Source: Mycolicibacterium novocastrense
Lineage (GTDB): Bacteria; Actinomycetota; Actinomycetes; Mycobacteriales; Mycobacteriaceae
NCBI RefSeq assembly: GCF_001570485.1
Contig: NZ_BCTA01000078.1
Span: forward strand, 62,001 to 126,000
DNA: 64,000 nt
Direction: 5' to 3'
Made by a program: the position numbers and the translations under genes. Below are positions 34,374 through 41,991 of the stretch, in pieces (the first letter of the stretch is position 1; each line of letters starts with the position of its first letter). The notes beneath the pieces were generated by a model. It was not told the DNA's origin, did no database searches, and saw nothing but the letters and a program-made list of their open reading frames with translations.

Positions 34374-36220
34374 TGCCCAGCAGTCTGGAGAACCTCGTCA
34401 CCTCGGTCGCCACGCACCTGATGGGTGTGAACGCCGCGACCTCGGTCGAGGTGAGTCAGCGTGTGCTGGCCGATCTCGTCGAGTACCTCGGCGTCGACGT
34501 CAGCTTCCTGCGCCACAACGATCACTCGATCCGGGCGTCGGTGCTGGTCGCCGAGTGGCCGGTCCGTCCCGGAATTCCGGACCCCGACCCGTTGGGCGTG
34601 GTGTATTTCGCCGACGCCGACCCGGTGTTCGCCCGGTGCGAGCACCAGAAGGAACCGATCGTGTTCCGCCCGGAGCCCTCGACCGAGGAGTACCAGCAGA
34701 CCATTGCCGAGGGCAGACAGGTTCCCTCGACGTCGATGGCGTGCGTGCCGATGCTCTCGGGCGAGGTCACCTCCGGTGTGCTCGGATTCGTCAAGTTCGG
34801 CGACAGAGACTGGACGCCGGAGGAACTCAACGCGCTCAAGGCGATCGCGTCGTTGTTCGCCCAGGTTCAAGCGCGCGTCGATGCCGAGGATCGCCTGCGC
34901 TACCTGGCCGAACACGACGACTTGACGGGATTGTGTAACCGGCGCGCGCTGCTGGCGCACCTGGACGCCCGTCTCGAGCGGGGACAACCGGGGCCGGTCT
35001 CGGTGCTGTTCTTCGATCTGGACCGGCTCAAGGCCATCAACGACTACCTCGGCCACACCGCCGGTGACTGGTTCATTCGCGTGCTGGCCGAACGGCTGCG
35101 TCAAAGCGCTGACGACAGCACATTCCTCGCTCGGCTGGGTGGTGACGAGTTCGTGGCCGTGCCTGCAGGGCCGACGGACGTCGACACCGCCAGGGAACTG
35201 GCCTTCCGGCTGCAATCGGCGCTGAACGAGCGGGTGGCGGTCGACGGCGAGAGACTCACCCGGACGGTCAGCATCGGTGTGGCGTTGGGCGAGCCGGGCC
35301 GCGACGACACCTCAGACCTCTTGCGGCGCGCCGACCAAGCGGTGCTGACCGCCAAGGCTTCCGGCGGCAACGACGTCGCGGTGTTCACCGAGCAGATGTC
35401 GATGGAGTCCGATTTCCGCAACGACATCGAGCTTCACCTGCACAACGTCATCGAAACGGGCGCCCTCCTCTTGCACTATCAGCCCGAGGTCAACATGCGC
35501 ACCGGCGAGATCCTCGCCGCCGAGGCGTTGGTCCGCTGGCAGCATCCGACGCGCGGCCTGCTTGCACCCGGCTCCTTCATCGGTGTGGCCGAATCCATCA
35601 ACCTGGCGGGCGAATTGGGGCGCTGGGTGATGAGGACGGCGTGCCGCGAGTTCGCACAGTGGCGCGCGAACGGCGTCGGCCGCGACGCGGTGTTGCGGGT
35701 CAACGTCTCGCCGGTCCAACTGGTGAGCGACGGATTTGTGGAATCGGTCGCCGCGACCATCGGCGAGTTCGGCCTCGACGGCGGATCGGTGTGCCTGGAG
35801 ATCACCGAGAGCGTCGTGGTTCAGGACATCGAAACCACCCGCAAGACGCTGGCCGGTCTCAAACAGGTCGGCGTGCAGGTCGCCATCGACGACTTCGGCA
35901 CCGGCTACAGCGTGCTGTCGCATTTGAAGTCGCTGCCCGTCGACACCCTCAAGATCGACAAGGGCTTCGTTCGGGAGCTGGGTGAGAATCCCGGCGATCT
36001 CGCGATCGTGCGCGCGATCATCGCGCTGGCCGACGCGTTCGGCCTACAGCTCGTCGCCGAGGGTGTGGAGACCGAGGAGGCCGCCCGCACCCTGCTCGAG
36101 CATGGATGCCACCGGGCGCAGGGGTTTCTGTTGTCGCGTCCGCTGCCCGCTGCCGAGATGGAATCGCTACTCGCCCAGGGACGGATACCCGTGGACTTTG
36201 CCGCATCGCCACGATCCTGA
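34373..36220 (+). CDS. dcpA: GAF-GGDEF-EAL c-di-GMP synthase/phosphodiesterase
   Basis: This 615-residue soluble protein starts at GTG 34373, sharing a base with the moeY stop (TAGTG) and with AGGGAGG upstream. An N-terminal GAF domain (about 20-180) senses a ligand; the GGDEF motif is intact at 256-260, and the EAL motif (384-386) is followed by DDFGTGYS, KIDKGF and EGVET, so both synthesis and cleavage of c-di-GMP look possible. The inhibitory RxxD site is not conserved. Layout and order match M. tuberculosis Rv1354c and M. smegmatis DcpA, the bifunctional enzyme of that genus. The last 54 bases overlap the opposite-strand FAD gene. Confidence 0.93.
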   Translation: MPSSLENLVTSVATHLMGVNAATSVEVSQRVLADLVEYLGVDVSFLRHNDHSIRASVLVAEWPVRPGIPDPDPLGVVYFADADPVFARCEHQKEPIVFRPEPSTEEYQQTIAEGRQVPSTSMACVPMLSGEVTSGVLGFVKFGDRDWTPEELNALKAIASLFAQVQARVDAEDRLRYLAEHDDLTGLCNRRALLAHLDARLERGQPGPVSVLFFDLDRLKAINDYLGHTAGDWFIRVLAERLRQSADDSTFLARLGGDEFVAVPAGPTDVDTARELAFRLQSALNERVAVDGERLTRTVSIGVALGEPGRDDTSDLLRRADQAVLTAKASGGNDVAVFTEQMSMESDFRNDIELHLHNVIETGALLLHYQPEVNMRTGEILAAEALVRWQHPTRGLLAPGSFIGVAESINLAGELGRWVMRTACREFAQWRANGVGRDAVLRVNVSPVQLVSDGFVESVAATIGEFGLDGGSVCLEITESVVVQDIETTRKTLAGLKQVGVQVAIDDFGTGYSVLSHLKSLPVDTLKIDKGFVRELGENPGDLAIVRAIIALADAFGLQLVAEGVETEEAARTLLEHGCHRAQGFLLSRPLPAAEMESLLAQGRIPVDFAASPRS

Positions 36221-37048
36221 GTGGCGGTACGTCTCACGAAGATTGGCCGGTAGACGGCGGCCGCGCGCATGGCACGCCGCGCCGGACAGTGCGGGCGGCT
36301 CGGAGGTGAGCACCTCGACGCGGCCGAACCTGCTGGCGCGCTGTCCGACCAGGCAGACACGCAGGATGTCACCCGACACCGAGCGGCGATCGACCTCGGA
36401 AAGTCGCACGGCTCCACTGGTGACGGTGACACCGTGCCGGGCCCGGACCGCCGTCGGTCCGGCGGGAGTCGCGAACACCGCGCCCACCGCGACGCCCTCC
36501 TCAAACACCAGGCGTTGCAGCGCGTGCTCGGAGTGCACCTCGATGTCCCGGTCGGCTACGCCCTTGGTGAGCAGATCGAGCACGGAGCCGGCGAGCTCCT
36601 CGGTATCGGCGGCGAGCGCACCGATCTCGAGCACCTCGAGGATCTGGCCGTCGGACGCCTGAACAGTCGTCGCGCTCCAATCCGGAAGCCGCGTGGAGAG
36701 GTAGCCGAACGGTGTCGCCAGACATTGGGCCGCCCACTCCCGCAAGCGCGCCCCGACGAACGGTGCCACCGTGCGGCCGTTATCAGCGGGCACGTGCGAG
36801 GGCACCGCGCGGATCGGCAAGCCGACTTCATTTGACTGGCGATGCGGCGGGCCCAGATCCGACGTCATCTCCTCGAAGAAGTCCCGAGTACTTGCGTCGG
36901 CCGCGGTCGTGCCGAGCCAGTTGCGCTCCGCGACGCCCCAATCGGCGACGAACACCTCGCCACCGAGATCGTCGAGCGCGATGGCGTGTGCGAGCCCGGC
37001 CGCACCGGCGCCGGCGCACACCACATCGACTTCCTCATCCCACTGCAC
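36167..37048 (-). CDS. FAD-binding (flavoprotein) N-terminal domain protein
   Basis: This 293-residue protein begins VQWDEEVDVVCAGAGAAGLAHAIALDDLGGEVFVAD, a dinucleotide-binding beta-alpha-beta fold like that of fumarate reductase/3-ketosteroid-dehydrogenase flavoproteins. A middle region with VGARLREWAAQCLATPFGYLSTRLPDW follows, but the protein stops well short of those enzymes, so a catalytic domain may be missing. Start GTG 37046-37048. The 3' end overlaps the dcpA coding region by 54 bases in antisense. No close functional match is recognised; an incomplete or specialised flavin oxidoreductase is likely. Confidence 0.7.
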   Translation of the reverse strand: MQWDEEVDVVCAGAGAAGLAHAIALDDLGGEVFVADWGVAERNWLGTTAADASTRDFFEEMTSDLGPPHRQSNEVGLPIRAVPSHVPADNGRTVAPFVGARLREWAAQCLATPFGYLSTRLPDWSATTVQASDGQILEVLEIGALAADTEELAGSVLDLLTKGVADRDIEVHSEHALQRLVFEEGVAVGAVFATPAGPTAVRARHGVTVTSGAVRLSEVDRRSVSGDILRVCLVGQRASRFGRVEVLTSEPPALSGAACHARGRRLPANLRETYRHSGSWRCGKVHGYPSLGE

Positions 37049-37142
37049 CGTTAACTTCTCCAGGGTCGCTGAAACTTAGAGTCGGGCCTCGCTGCCGAGA
37101 CGAATCTCCGCATAACTCCATGGTCGAGCCCGTTCAGAAAGC

Positions 37143-37194
37143 TGCCATTGCCTGTAGGGCGTTTTCGAGGGGTTTGCCGCTACAGGCAATGGCA
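37143..37194. repeat. 15-bp hairpin with bulge and 15-nt loop
   Basis: TGCCATTGCCTGTAG (37143-37157) and CTACAGGCAATGGCA (37180-37194) are exact complements; GGC (37158-37160) and GCC (37176-37178) extend the stem past one bulged G, leaving the 15-nt loop 37161-37175. It lies 95 bases upstream of the FAD gene. The stem sequence is unrelated to the hairpins at 8059 and 13159 but the loop length is the same. Confidence 0.75.
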
Positions 37195-37376
37195 ACGCGA
37201 TAGGAAACAACGTGCGCGGCGCCGGGCAGGTCCGCTCGCGGTGAGCACGGGATGCCGGCGACGCAGTGAGACCGACGGGTCGCGATAGGCGTTGGCGCGA
37301 ACCGAAAGTCATCACGGGGGGTACTTTACATACTTTTCGGATGTTATGGGGGTCTAACTATGACTTAGAGTTTGAC

Positions 37377-37387
37377 GTGTCGGACAC
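37377..37387. promoter_or_regulatory. Small dyad upstream of TetR gene
   Basis: GTGTCGGACAC has five-base arms around one G, 134-144 bases upstream of the TetR start and just downstream of an A+T-rich, promoter-like stretch. A TetR autoregulatory site is possible. Confidence 0.3.
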
Positions 37388-37520
37388 AACAATTCGACGT
37401 GCGGGATTCTTGGAATAGTCAGACGAAAGATTGCAAGAAGAATCGAATGTGCCGGAAGAACAGGTGGCCACCCGCGTTGTCGCACACAGCTAACTCGAGA
37501 GAATTCGTCGAACCGGGGAA

Positions 37521-38255
37521 GTGGATGGAAGAATTGCAGGGTTGGTTAATTTCAGGCAAACGAGGCCCCCGCTGAACCGCGTACCCCCACCGGCCGAACA
37601 GGTCGATCGACGGTCGGACTCGACGCGGCTCCAGATCTTGCGTGCGGCGTCTCGTCTGTTCGCCCGCAGCTCCTACAGCCGGGTCAACCTCGACGACATC
37701 CTCTCCGACGCCGCGGTCACCAAGGGGGCGATGTACTTCCACTTCCGTTCCAAACATGCGCTGGCGTCGGCCATCGTCGAACTACGCATGGAGGAAGCGC
37801 GGGCATCGGTCGATGAGGTGCTGGCACGCAGATTGTCCGGCCTCGAGACGCTCATCGATCTGTCCTTTCGGCTCGCGATCGACGACATCGGCAGCGAGGT
37901 GGCCAGGGCAGGACTGAATCTCCTGGAGTCCATCGGCCGCACCGATGGATTGCAGCCCGACATTCTGCGCACGTGGGTCGAGGGTTACGCGAAGGTCATC
38001 GACCGAGCGGTCGCCGAGGGCGACATCCGCGACCACGCCGACACCGCGGCGATCGGCCGCCTTCTGGTATCTGTCTACATGGGCTTACGTCAGACCAGCG
38101 ATCTCGACGACCCCGAACGCTTCATGCGCGACCTCCAGTCGGCCTGGATGCTGCTTCTGCCCGGCCTTGCCCACCAGGACCGCTTCTCCTATCTCGCCGA
38201 GTTCGTCAAGCGGCGCACCGCCGTCGCCGTGAAGAGGGCAACCCCGCTTGGATGA
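37521..38255 (+). CDS. TetR-family regulator, autoregulator-receptor (ScbR-like) type
   Basis: This protein of up to 244 residues is read from GTG 37521; the first 30 residues are not conserved-looking, so a later start is possible. The helix-turn-helix is LQILRAASRLFARSSYSRVNLDDILSDAAVTKGAMYFHFRSKHALASAI, with the TKGAxYxHFxSK block characteristic of gamma-butyrolactone-receptor-type TetR proteins. It is clearly related to the next gene (LxDIxxxAxxTKGAxYxHFxSKxAL). M. tuberculosis also has a TetR gene (Rv1353c) next to the dcpA equivalent. The effector and target genes are unknown; the divergent dyads suggest autoregulation. Confidence 0.85.
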   Translation: MDGRIAGLVNFRQTRPPLNRVPPPAEQVDRRSDSTRLQILRAASRLFARSSYSRVNLDDILSDAAVTKGAMYFHFRSKHALASAIVELRMEEARASVDEVLARRLSGLETLIDLSFRLAIDDIGSEVARAGLNLLESIGRTDGLQPDILRTWVEGYAKVIDRAVAEGDIRDHADTAAIGRLLVSVYMGLRQTSDLDDPERFMRDLQSAWMLLLPGLAHQDRFSYLAEFVKRRTAVAVKRATPLG

Positions 38256-38257
38256 TC

Positions 38258-38263
38258 TATGAT
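38258..38263 (+). promoter_or_regulatory. Putative -10 box for second TetR gene
   Basis: TATGAT lies three bases after the first TetR stop and 60 bases before the second TetR start, and is close to the mycobacterial TANNNT consensus. It implies that the second regulator has its own promoter. No convincing -35 is seen. Confidence 0.35.
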
Positions 38264-38322
38264 CCCCCGACCAGGCCATCTCCACCCGGTTGAGGCCGTC
38301 GGAGGATCCGGAGGTACCGGCG

Positions 38323-38982
38323 ATGGCGCGCCAAGCCCGATCTGAGGCGACCCGACGACGGATCATCGACTCGGCCGTGGGATTGTTCAATGAGATCGGT
38401 TATGCCACAACGAGTCTGGGCGATATCATCGAGCGCGCGGAAATGACGAAGGGCGCTCTGTACTATCACTTCGATTCAAAGGAGGCGCTGGGCACCGCGA
38501 TCATCGAGGAAGGCAGCGCGATCCTGTTCCGGGAGTTCGCCAGGATCCGGGAATCGTCGGCACCTGCGCTCGAACGCATCATTCACAGCAGTTTCGTCAT
38601 CGTGGGCCTCCTCAACACCGACGCCATTGCCCGCAGCAGCATCCATCTGATGCGCGCCTTCGGCGAGTTCCACATAGCGGCGGCCAGCGCCTACTCCCGC
38701 TGGCTCGACGAGATCACCTCGCATGCCGTCGAGGCGATCGAAGACGGCGATCTGCGAGCCGAGCTGAATCCGTCAGCCGTCGCCGAGACCATCCTCGGAA
38801 CGATGGTGGGCGCCGAACTCCTGTCCACGATCATGGCTTCCGGTGTCAACGTGGTCGAGCGCCTCGGGCGGGTATGGGAGATATTGCTGCCGGCCCTGGT
38901 GACCGACGAGTCGCTGAGCTATTTCCAGCAGTACCTGGCTCGCGAGTCGATGCGCCAATCCGCCCCGCCCCTCGAGCCCTGA
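38323..38982 (+). CDS. TetR-family regulator, autoregulator-receptor (ScbR-like) type
   Basis: This 219-residue protein starts MARQARSEATRRRIIDSA at ATG 38323, with GGAGG eight bases upstream; the in-frame GTG or TTG sites further left lack one. The helix-turn-helix FNEIGYATTSLGDIIERAEMTKGALYYHFDSKEALGTAI is typical of ScbR/ArpA-like receptors, followed by a helical ligand domain. It is a paralogue of the gene before it. In Streptomyces such proteins bind diffusible butyrolactones, but in mycobacteria no ligand is established. Proximity to an autoinducer-synthase-like gene makes a signal-sensing role attractive but unproven. Confidence 0.88.
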   Translation: MARQARSEATRRRIIDSAVGLFNEIGYATTSLGDIIERAEMTKGALYYHFDSKEALGTAIIEEGSAILFREFARIRESSAPALERIIHSSFVIVGLLNTDAIARSSIHLMRAFGEFHIAAASAYSRWLDEITSHAVEAIEDGDLRAELNPSAVAETILGTMVGAELLSTIMASGVNVVERLGRVWEILLPALVTDESLSYFQQYLARESMRQSAPPLEP

Positions 38983-38983
38983 C

Positions 38984-39385
38984 TCACAGTTCGTCGACCC
39001 AGAGCTGTTCGGTCAGGTCCTGGAAGGTGGCCAGCGCGACCGGGTCGCTGCCGCGCCGCAGGGCCGATTTGCTCATCCTGGCCCGCACGATCGATCCGTC
39101 CCGGTGTAGCAGTTCGACGACCAGCTCCTCGTGCGCGCGCATCACCGACACCGCGGACTCATCGGCGGGCAGGGTGTGGAAGATCTGATGAAAATGCAGC
39201 TCGCGGAGCGCATCGGCGGAATAGCCCACCATGTCGGCGAACGCCTCGTTGGCGAATACGATCGCACCGTCTTCTGCGATCGCCAACACCGGTACCGGCA
39301 GACGATCGAGCACCACCACAGCCGGCAACTCCCCGAGAACAGCCGTCGGTGATTTCGCAACCTGACCGTCTCGTCGTCGCTCCAC
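38984..39385 (-). CDS. PAS-domain protein
   Basis: This protein of about 133 residues is a single PAS domain: LPVPVLAIAEDGAIVFANEAFADMVGYSADALRELHFHQIF, then a helix and the sheet ELLHRDGSIVRARMSKSAL, ending VALATFQDLTEQ. The start is taken as GTG 39383-39385 because CATAAT (39393-39398) lies exactly seven bases upstream, as in leaderless mycobacterial messages. In-frame GTGs at 39422-39424 and 39467-39469 would give longer forms. There is no kinase, GGDEF or other output domain, so it must act by binding a partner; adjacency to dcpA and the TetR genes is suggestive. It ends one base from the TetR stop, convergent. Confidence 0.8.
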   Translation of the reverse strand: MERRRDGQVAKSPTAVLGELPAVVVLDRLPVPVLAIAEDGAIVFANEAFADMVGYSADALRELHFHQIFHTLPADESAVSVMRAHEELVVELLHRDGSIVRARMSKSALRRGSDPVALATFQDLTEQLWVDEL

Positions 39386-39392
39386 GGATTCA

Positions 39393-39398
39393 ATTATG
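39393..39398 (-). promoter_or_regulatory. Putative leaderless -10 box for PAS gene
   Basis: On the minus strand CATAAT is followed by seven bases and GTG 39385, the spacing expected if transcription starts at the initiation codon. This decides the start chosen for the PAS gene. Confidence 0.4.
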
Positions 39399-39468
39399 CC
39401 GTCGCCCCAGCGCCCCCGTTCCACTATTAGGTACGAGCGCCGTCCACTCAACGCCCCCGGAAAGGCCA

Positions 39469-39482
39469 CCTAGTCAACTAGG
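39469..39482. promoter_or_regulatory. CCTAGT-CA-ACTAGG dyad between PAS and acyl-CoA dehydrogenase genes
   Basis: Six-base perfect arms flank CA. The dyad is 38-51 bases upstream of the acyl-CoA dehydrogenase ATG 39520 and in the divergent promoter region, a good position for a repressor. The CTAG-n4-CTAG core resembles, but is spaced differently from, the CTAG-n3-CTAG dyad at 14446-14458. Confidence 0.5.
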
Positions 39483-39519
39483 TTTACTGTGTAGGGCGTC
39501 AAGAGACAGGGGATCGACG

Positions 39520-40758
39520 ATGGACCTGAAGTGGTCACCGGCCGACACGGCGTTTCGTGACGAGGTGCGCAGTTTTCTCGACGAGAAGCTCACGCCCGAG
39601 ATTCGCCGCGCGGGCCGCCTCATGACGAGCGTCTACGCCGACCACGACGCAAGCATGAAATGGCAGCAGATCCTGCACGAGCGGGGCTGGGCCGCACCGG
39701 CTTGGCCGGTCGAGTACGGCGGCTGCGATTGGAGCCTCACCCAGCACTACATATTCAGCCGGGAGTCCACGCTCGCGGGTGCGCCGTCGCTGTCACCGAT
39801 GGGGATCCGGATGGTTGCCCACGCGCTGATCAAGTTTGGGACCGACGCACAGAAGGACTTCTTCCTGCCCCGCATCCTCACCGGCGAGGTCTTCTTCTGT
39901 CAGGGTTACTCCGAACCCGAGGCGGGGTCCGATCTGGCCGCGCTGTCGATGGCGGCGGTCCTCGACGAGTCGGCCGGCGACCTCGTCTGCACCGGCAGCA
40001 AGATCTGGACGACGCACGCCCGCGAGGCGAACTGGATGTTCGCGCTGGTGCGCACGTCGAAAGGTCAGAAGAAGCAGCAGGGCATCACGTTCGTGCTCAT
40101 CGACATGTCCTCCCCCGGCATCGAGATCAGGCCGCTGGTGATGACATCCGGAGAAGAGGTACAGAACCAGGTCTTCTTCGACGAGGTGCGCGTGCCCATG
40201 TCGAACGTCCTCGGCGAGATCGATGACGGATGGACCGTCGCCAAGTATCTGCTGGAGTTCGAACGCGGTGGAGGGGCGTCGTCACCGGCACTGCAGGTGA
40301 TGGCGCAGGAGATCGCCGCCGTCGCGGCCACTGAACCGGGCCCCGGCGGCGGCCGACTGATCGACGACCCCGCCTTCGCCCGCAAGCTGGCCGATGCGCG
40401 GATCCGCACCGAGGTGCTCGAGATCCTCGAGTACCGGGTGCTGGCGACGGTGGCCGAAGGTAAGAACCCCGGCGCCGCTTCGTCGATGCTCAAGGTGCTC
40501 GCAACCGAGTTGAGCCAGGCGATCACCGAACTCGCCATGGAAGCGGCCGGACCGCGCGGCCGCGTCTACCAGCCGCACGCCACCTGCCCCGGCGGACCGA
40601 TCGCCGAGTTCGAACCGCCGTCGGACGGATACACCAGCGGTGAACCGTGGCAGGCGGTCGCGCCGTTGCGCTACTTCAACGACCGGGCCGGCTCGATCTA
40701 CGCCGGCAGCAACGAGATTCAGCGCAACATCCTGGCCAAAGCGGCGCTGGGACTCTGA
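39520..40758 (+). CDS. Acyl-CoA dehydrogenase, large-type subunit
   Basis: This 412-residue protein starts MDLKWSPADTAFRDEVRSFLDEKL at ATG 39520 behind AGGGG. It has CQGYSEPEAGSDLAAL and LVCTGSKIWTTHA in the FAD domain. The C-terminal site reads IYAGSNEIQRNILAK, so the classical catalytic Glu before GT/GS is Ala, a known state of one subunit in FadE heterotetramers. The next gene, ten bases on, is the small partner, giving a second two-subunit acyl-CoA dehydrogenase in the window. Substrates of such pairs in mycobacteria include steroid side-chain and ring intermediates; the substrate here is not evident. Confidence 0.92.
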   Translation: MDLKWSPADTAFRDEVRSFLDEKLTPEIRRAGRLMTSVYADHDASMKWQQILHERGWAAPAWPVEYGGCDWSLTQHYIFSRESTLAGAPSLSPMGIRMVAHALIKFGTDAQKDFFLPRILTGEVFFCQGYSEPEAGSDLAALSMAAVLDESAGDLVCTGSKIWTTHAREANWMFALVRTSKGQKKQQGITFVLIDMSSPGIEIRPLVMTSGEEVQNQVFFDEVRVPMSNVLGEIDDGWTVAKYLLEFERGGGASSPALQVMAQEIAAVAATEPGPGGGRLIDDPAFARKLADARIRTEVLEILEYRVLATVAEGKNPGAASSMLKVLATELSQAITELAMEAAGPRGRVYQPHATCPGGPIAEFEPPSDGYTSGEPWQAVAPLRYFNDRAGSIYAGSNEIQRNILAKAALGL

Positions 40759-40768
40759 GGGGCTTGAG

Positions 40769-41893
40769 ATGGACTTCAACCTGAGCAAGGAACAAGAACT
40801 GCTGCGCGACGGCTTGAACAAGTTCTTGTCAAGCCGATACGAGCTCGAGAGCAGCCGCGCGGCGGCGAAGTCGGGTGCCGGTTGGCAGCCCGACATCTGG
40901 GCCGGGTTCGCCAACGAACTCGGAATCCTCGGCGCCGCGTTGCCCGAGGACCTCGGCGGGATCGGTGGCGGGCCGGTCGAGGTGATGGTGATCGCCGAGG
41001 CGCTCGGACATGCGTTGGCCGTCGAGCCGTACGTGGACACCGTTGTCGTGTCCGGTGGCCTGCTGCAGCGTGCGGGCGGTGAGAGGGCTTCGGCGCTGCT
41101 CGAGCGGATCGTCGAGGGAACGGCGATCGTCGCGCTGGCGGCGAACGAGTCGGCGTCCGGCCACAATTGGGCGGAGGTGGCGACCAGCGCGGAGCGCGAC
41201 GGTGACGAATGGGTGCTGCGGGGGTCCAAGATCGTCGTCGCGAGTGCGCCTCTGGCCACTCACCTTCTGGCCACCGCGCGCACCACCAACGGGATCTCGC
41301 TGTTTCTCGTCGATCTCGAGTCAGCCGGTGACGCCGTCGCCGCCCACCACTACCGCACCATCGACGACCGCAGGGCATCCGACCTCACCTTCGACGCCCT
41401 GCGGCTTCCGGCCGACGCGCTGCTCGGCGAGGAGGGCTCGGCGTGGCCGTCGCTGGCGCAGGCCCGCGACGAAGGAGCCGCCGCGGTCTGCGCGGAAGCG
41501 GTCGGGTGCATGCGGAAGGTGTTGGCCGACACCATCGAATACGCCAAACAACGCCAGCAGTTCGGCCAGCCGATCGGCAGTTTTCAGGTGTTGGCGCACC
41601 GCATGGTCGACATGTACATGGAAGTCGAACAGGCGGTGTCGGCCACCTACCTGGCGGTCCTCAATCTCGAGGCCGAACCGGATGTGCGGGCACGCGCGGT
41701 TTCGGCCGCCAAGGCCACCGTCGGTCGGGCCGCGCGATTCATCGGACAGCAGTCGGTTCAGCTGCACGGCGGTATGGGCATGACCGAGGAACTCGCGATC
41801 GGCCACTATTTCAAGCGGCTCACGGCGCTGCAGTACGAGTTCGGCACCACCGACTTCCACGTCACCCGATACGCGGAGCTGACCAGGTCCTGA
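40769..41893 (+). CDS. Acyl-CoA dehydrogenase, small-type partner subunit
   Basis: This 374-residue protein starts MDFNLSKEQELLRDGLNKFLSSRYELE, the usual opening of the short FadE partner. It lacks the strong TEPxAGSD strand and ends SVQLHGGMGMTEELAIGHYFKRLTALQYEFGTTDFH. It probably forms an alpha2-beta2 complex with 39520-40758, contributing FAD-binding or the acyl pocket. Spacing and strand show co-transcription under the CCTAGT dyad. The universal stress gene 98 bases downstream is likely a separate unit with its own promoter. Confidence 0.9.
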   Translation: MDFNLSKEQELLRDGLNKFLSSRYELESSRAAAKSGAGWQPDIWAGFANELGILGAALPEDLGGIGGGPVEVMVIAEALGHALAVEPYVDTVVVSGGLLQRAGGERASALLERIVEGTAIVALAANESASGHNWAEVATSAERDGDEWVLRGSKIVVASAPLATHLLATARTTNGISLFLVDLESAGDAVAAHHYRTIDDRRASDLTFDALRLPADALLGEEGSAWPSLAQARDEGAAAVCAEAVGCMRKVLADTIEYAKQRQQFGQPIGSFQVLAHRMVDMYMEVEQAVSATYLAVLNLEAEPDVRARAVSAAKATVGRAARFIGQQSVQLHGGMGMTEELAIGHYFKRLTALQYEFGTTDFHVTRYAELTRS

Positions 41894-41907
41894 CCCTCGC
41901 GTCGGCA

Positions 41908-41927
41908 TGAGGGACCAAAGGCTCTGT
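41908..41927 (+). promoter_or_regulatory. Weak DosR-box-like sequence upstream of universal stress gene
   Basis: TGAGGGACCAAAGGCTCTGT keeps the GGGAC..AAAG core of the DosR consensus (TTSGGGACTWWAGTCCCSAA) but matches only about 12 of 20 positions, with a poor right half. A TAACGT -10-like box follows at 41949, which would put the box near -43. Many tandem universal stress genes belong to the DosR regulon, which is the reason for proposing it. Confidence 0.35.
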
Positions 41928-41991
41928 CCACATGCACCGCCGACCACCTAACGTGGAGTCGGTCAACCGCCATGTGGCGAAGGGAGAGATC

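Larger units (their letters stand above)
37049..37520. other. 472-base divergent intergenic region
   Basis: No gene is supported here. It contains the 15-bp hairpin 37143-37194, an A+T-rich stretch at about 37321-37372 that is a likely promoter for the TetR gene, and the small dyad GTGTCGGACAC (37377-37387). A 67-codon frame at 37372-37575 overlaps the TetR start and has no family features. Confidence 0.5.

Noticed and set aside
37372..37575. 67-codon frame upstream of the first TetR
   Set aside because: Overlaps the TetR start in another frame, has no ribosome site and no recognisable motif.
38323..38982. A streptomycete-like butyrolactone system in full
   Set aside because: The TetR genes look like receptors, but there is no AfsA-type synthase in the window; only the motif-level similarity of the acyltransferase remains, so a full system is not claimed.
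39485..39503. TACTGTG near the acyl-CoA dehydrogenase promoter as a fourth TACTGTA site
   Set aside because: The seventh base differs, and the expected right half-site ending GTA at the fixed spacing is absent.
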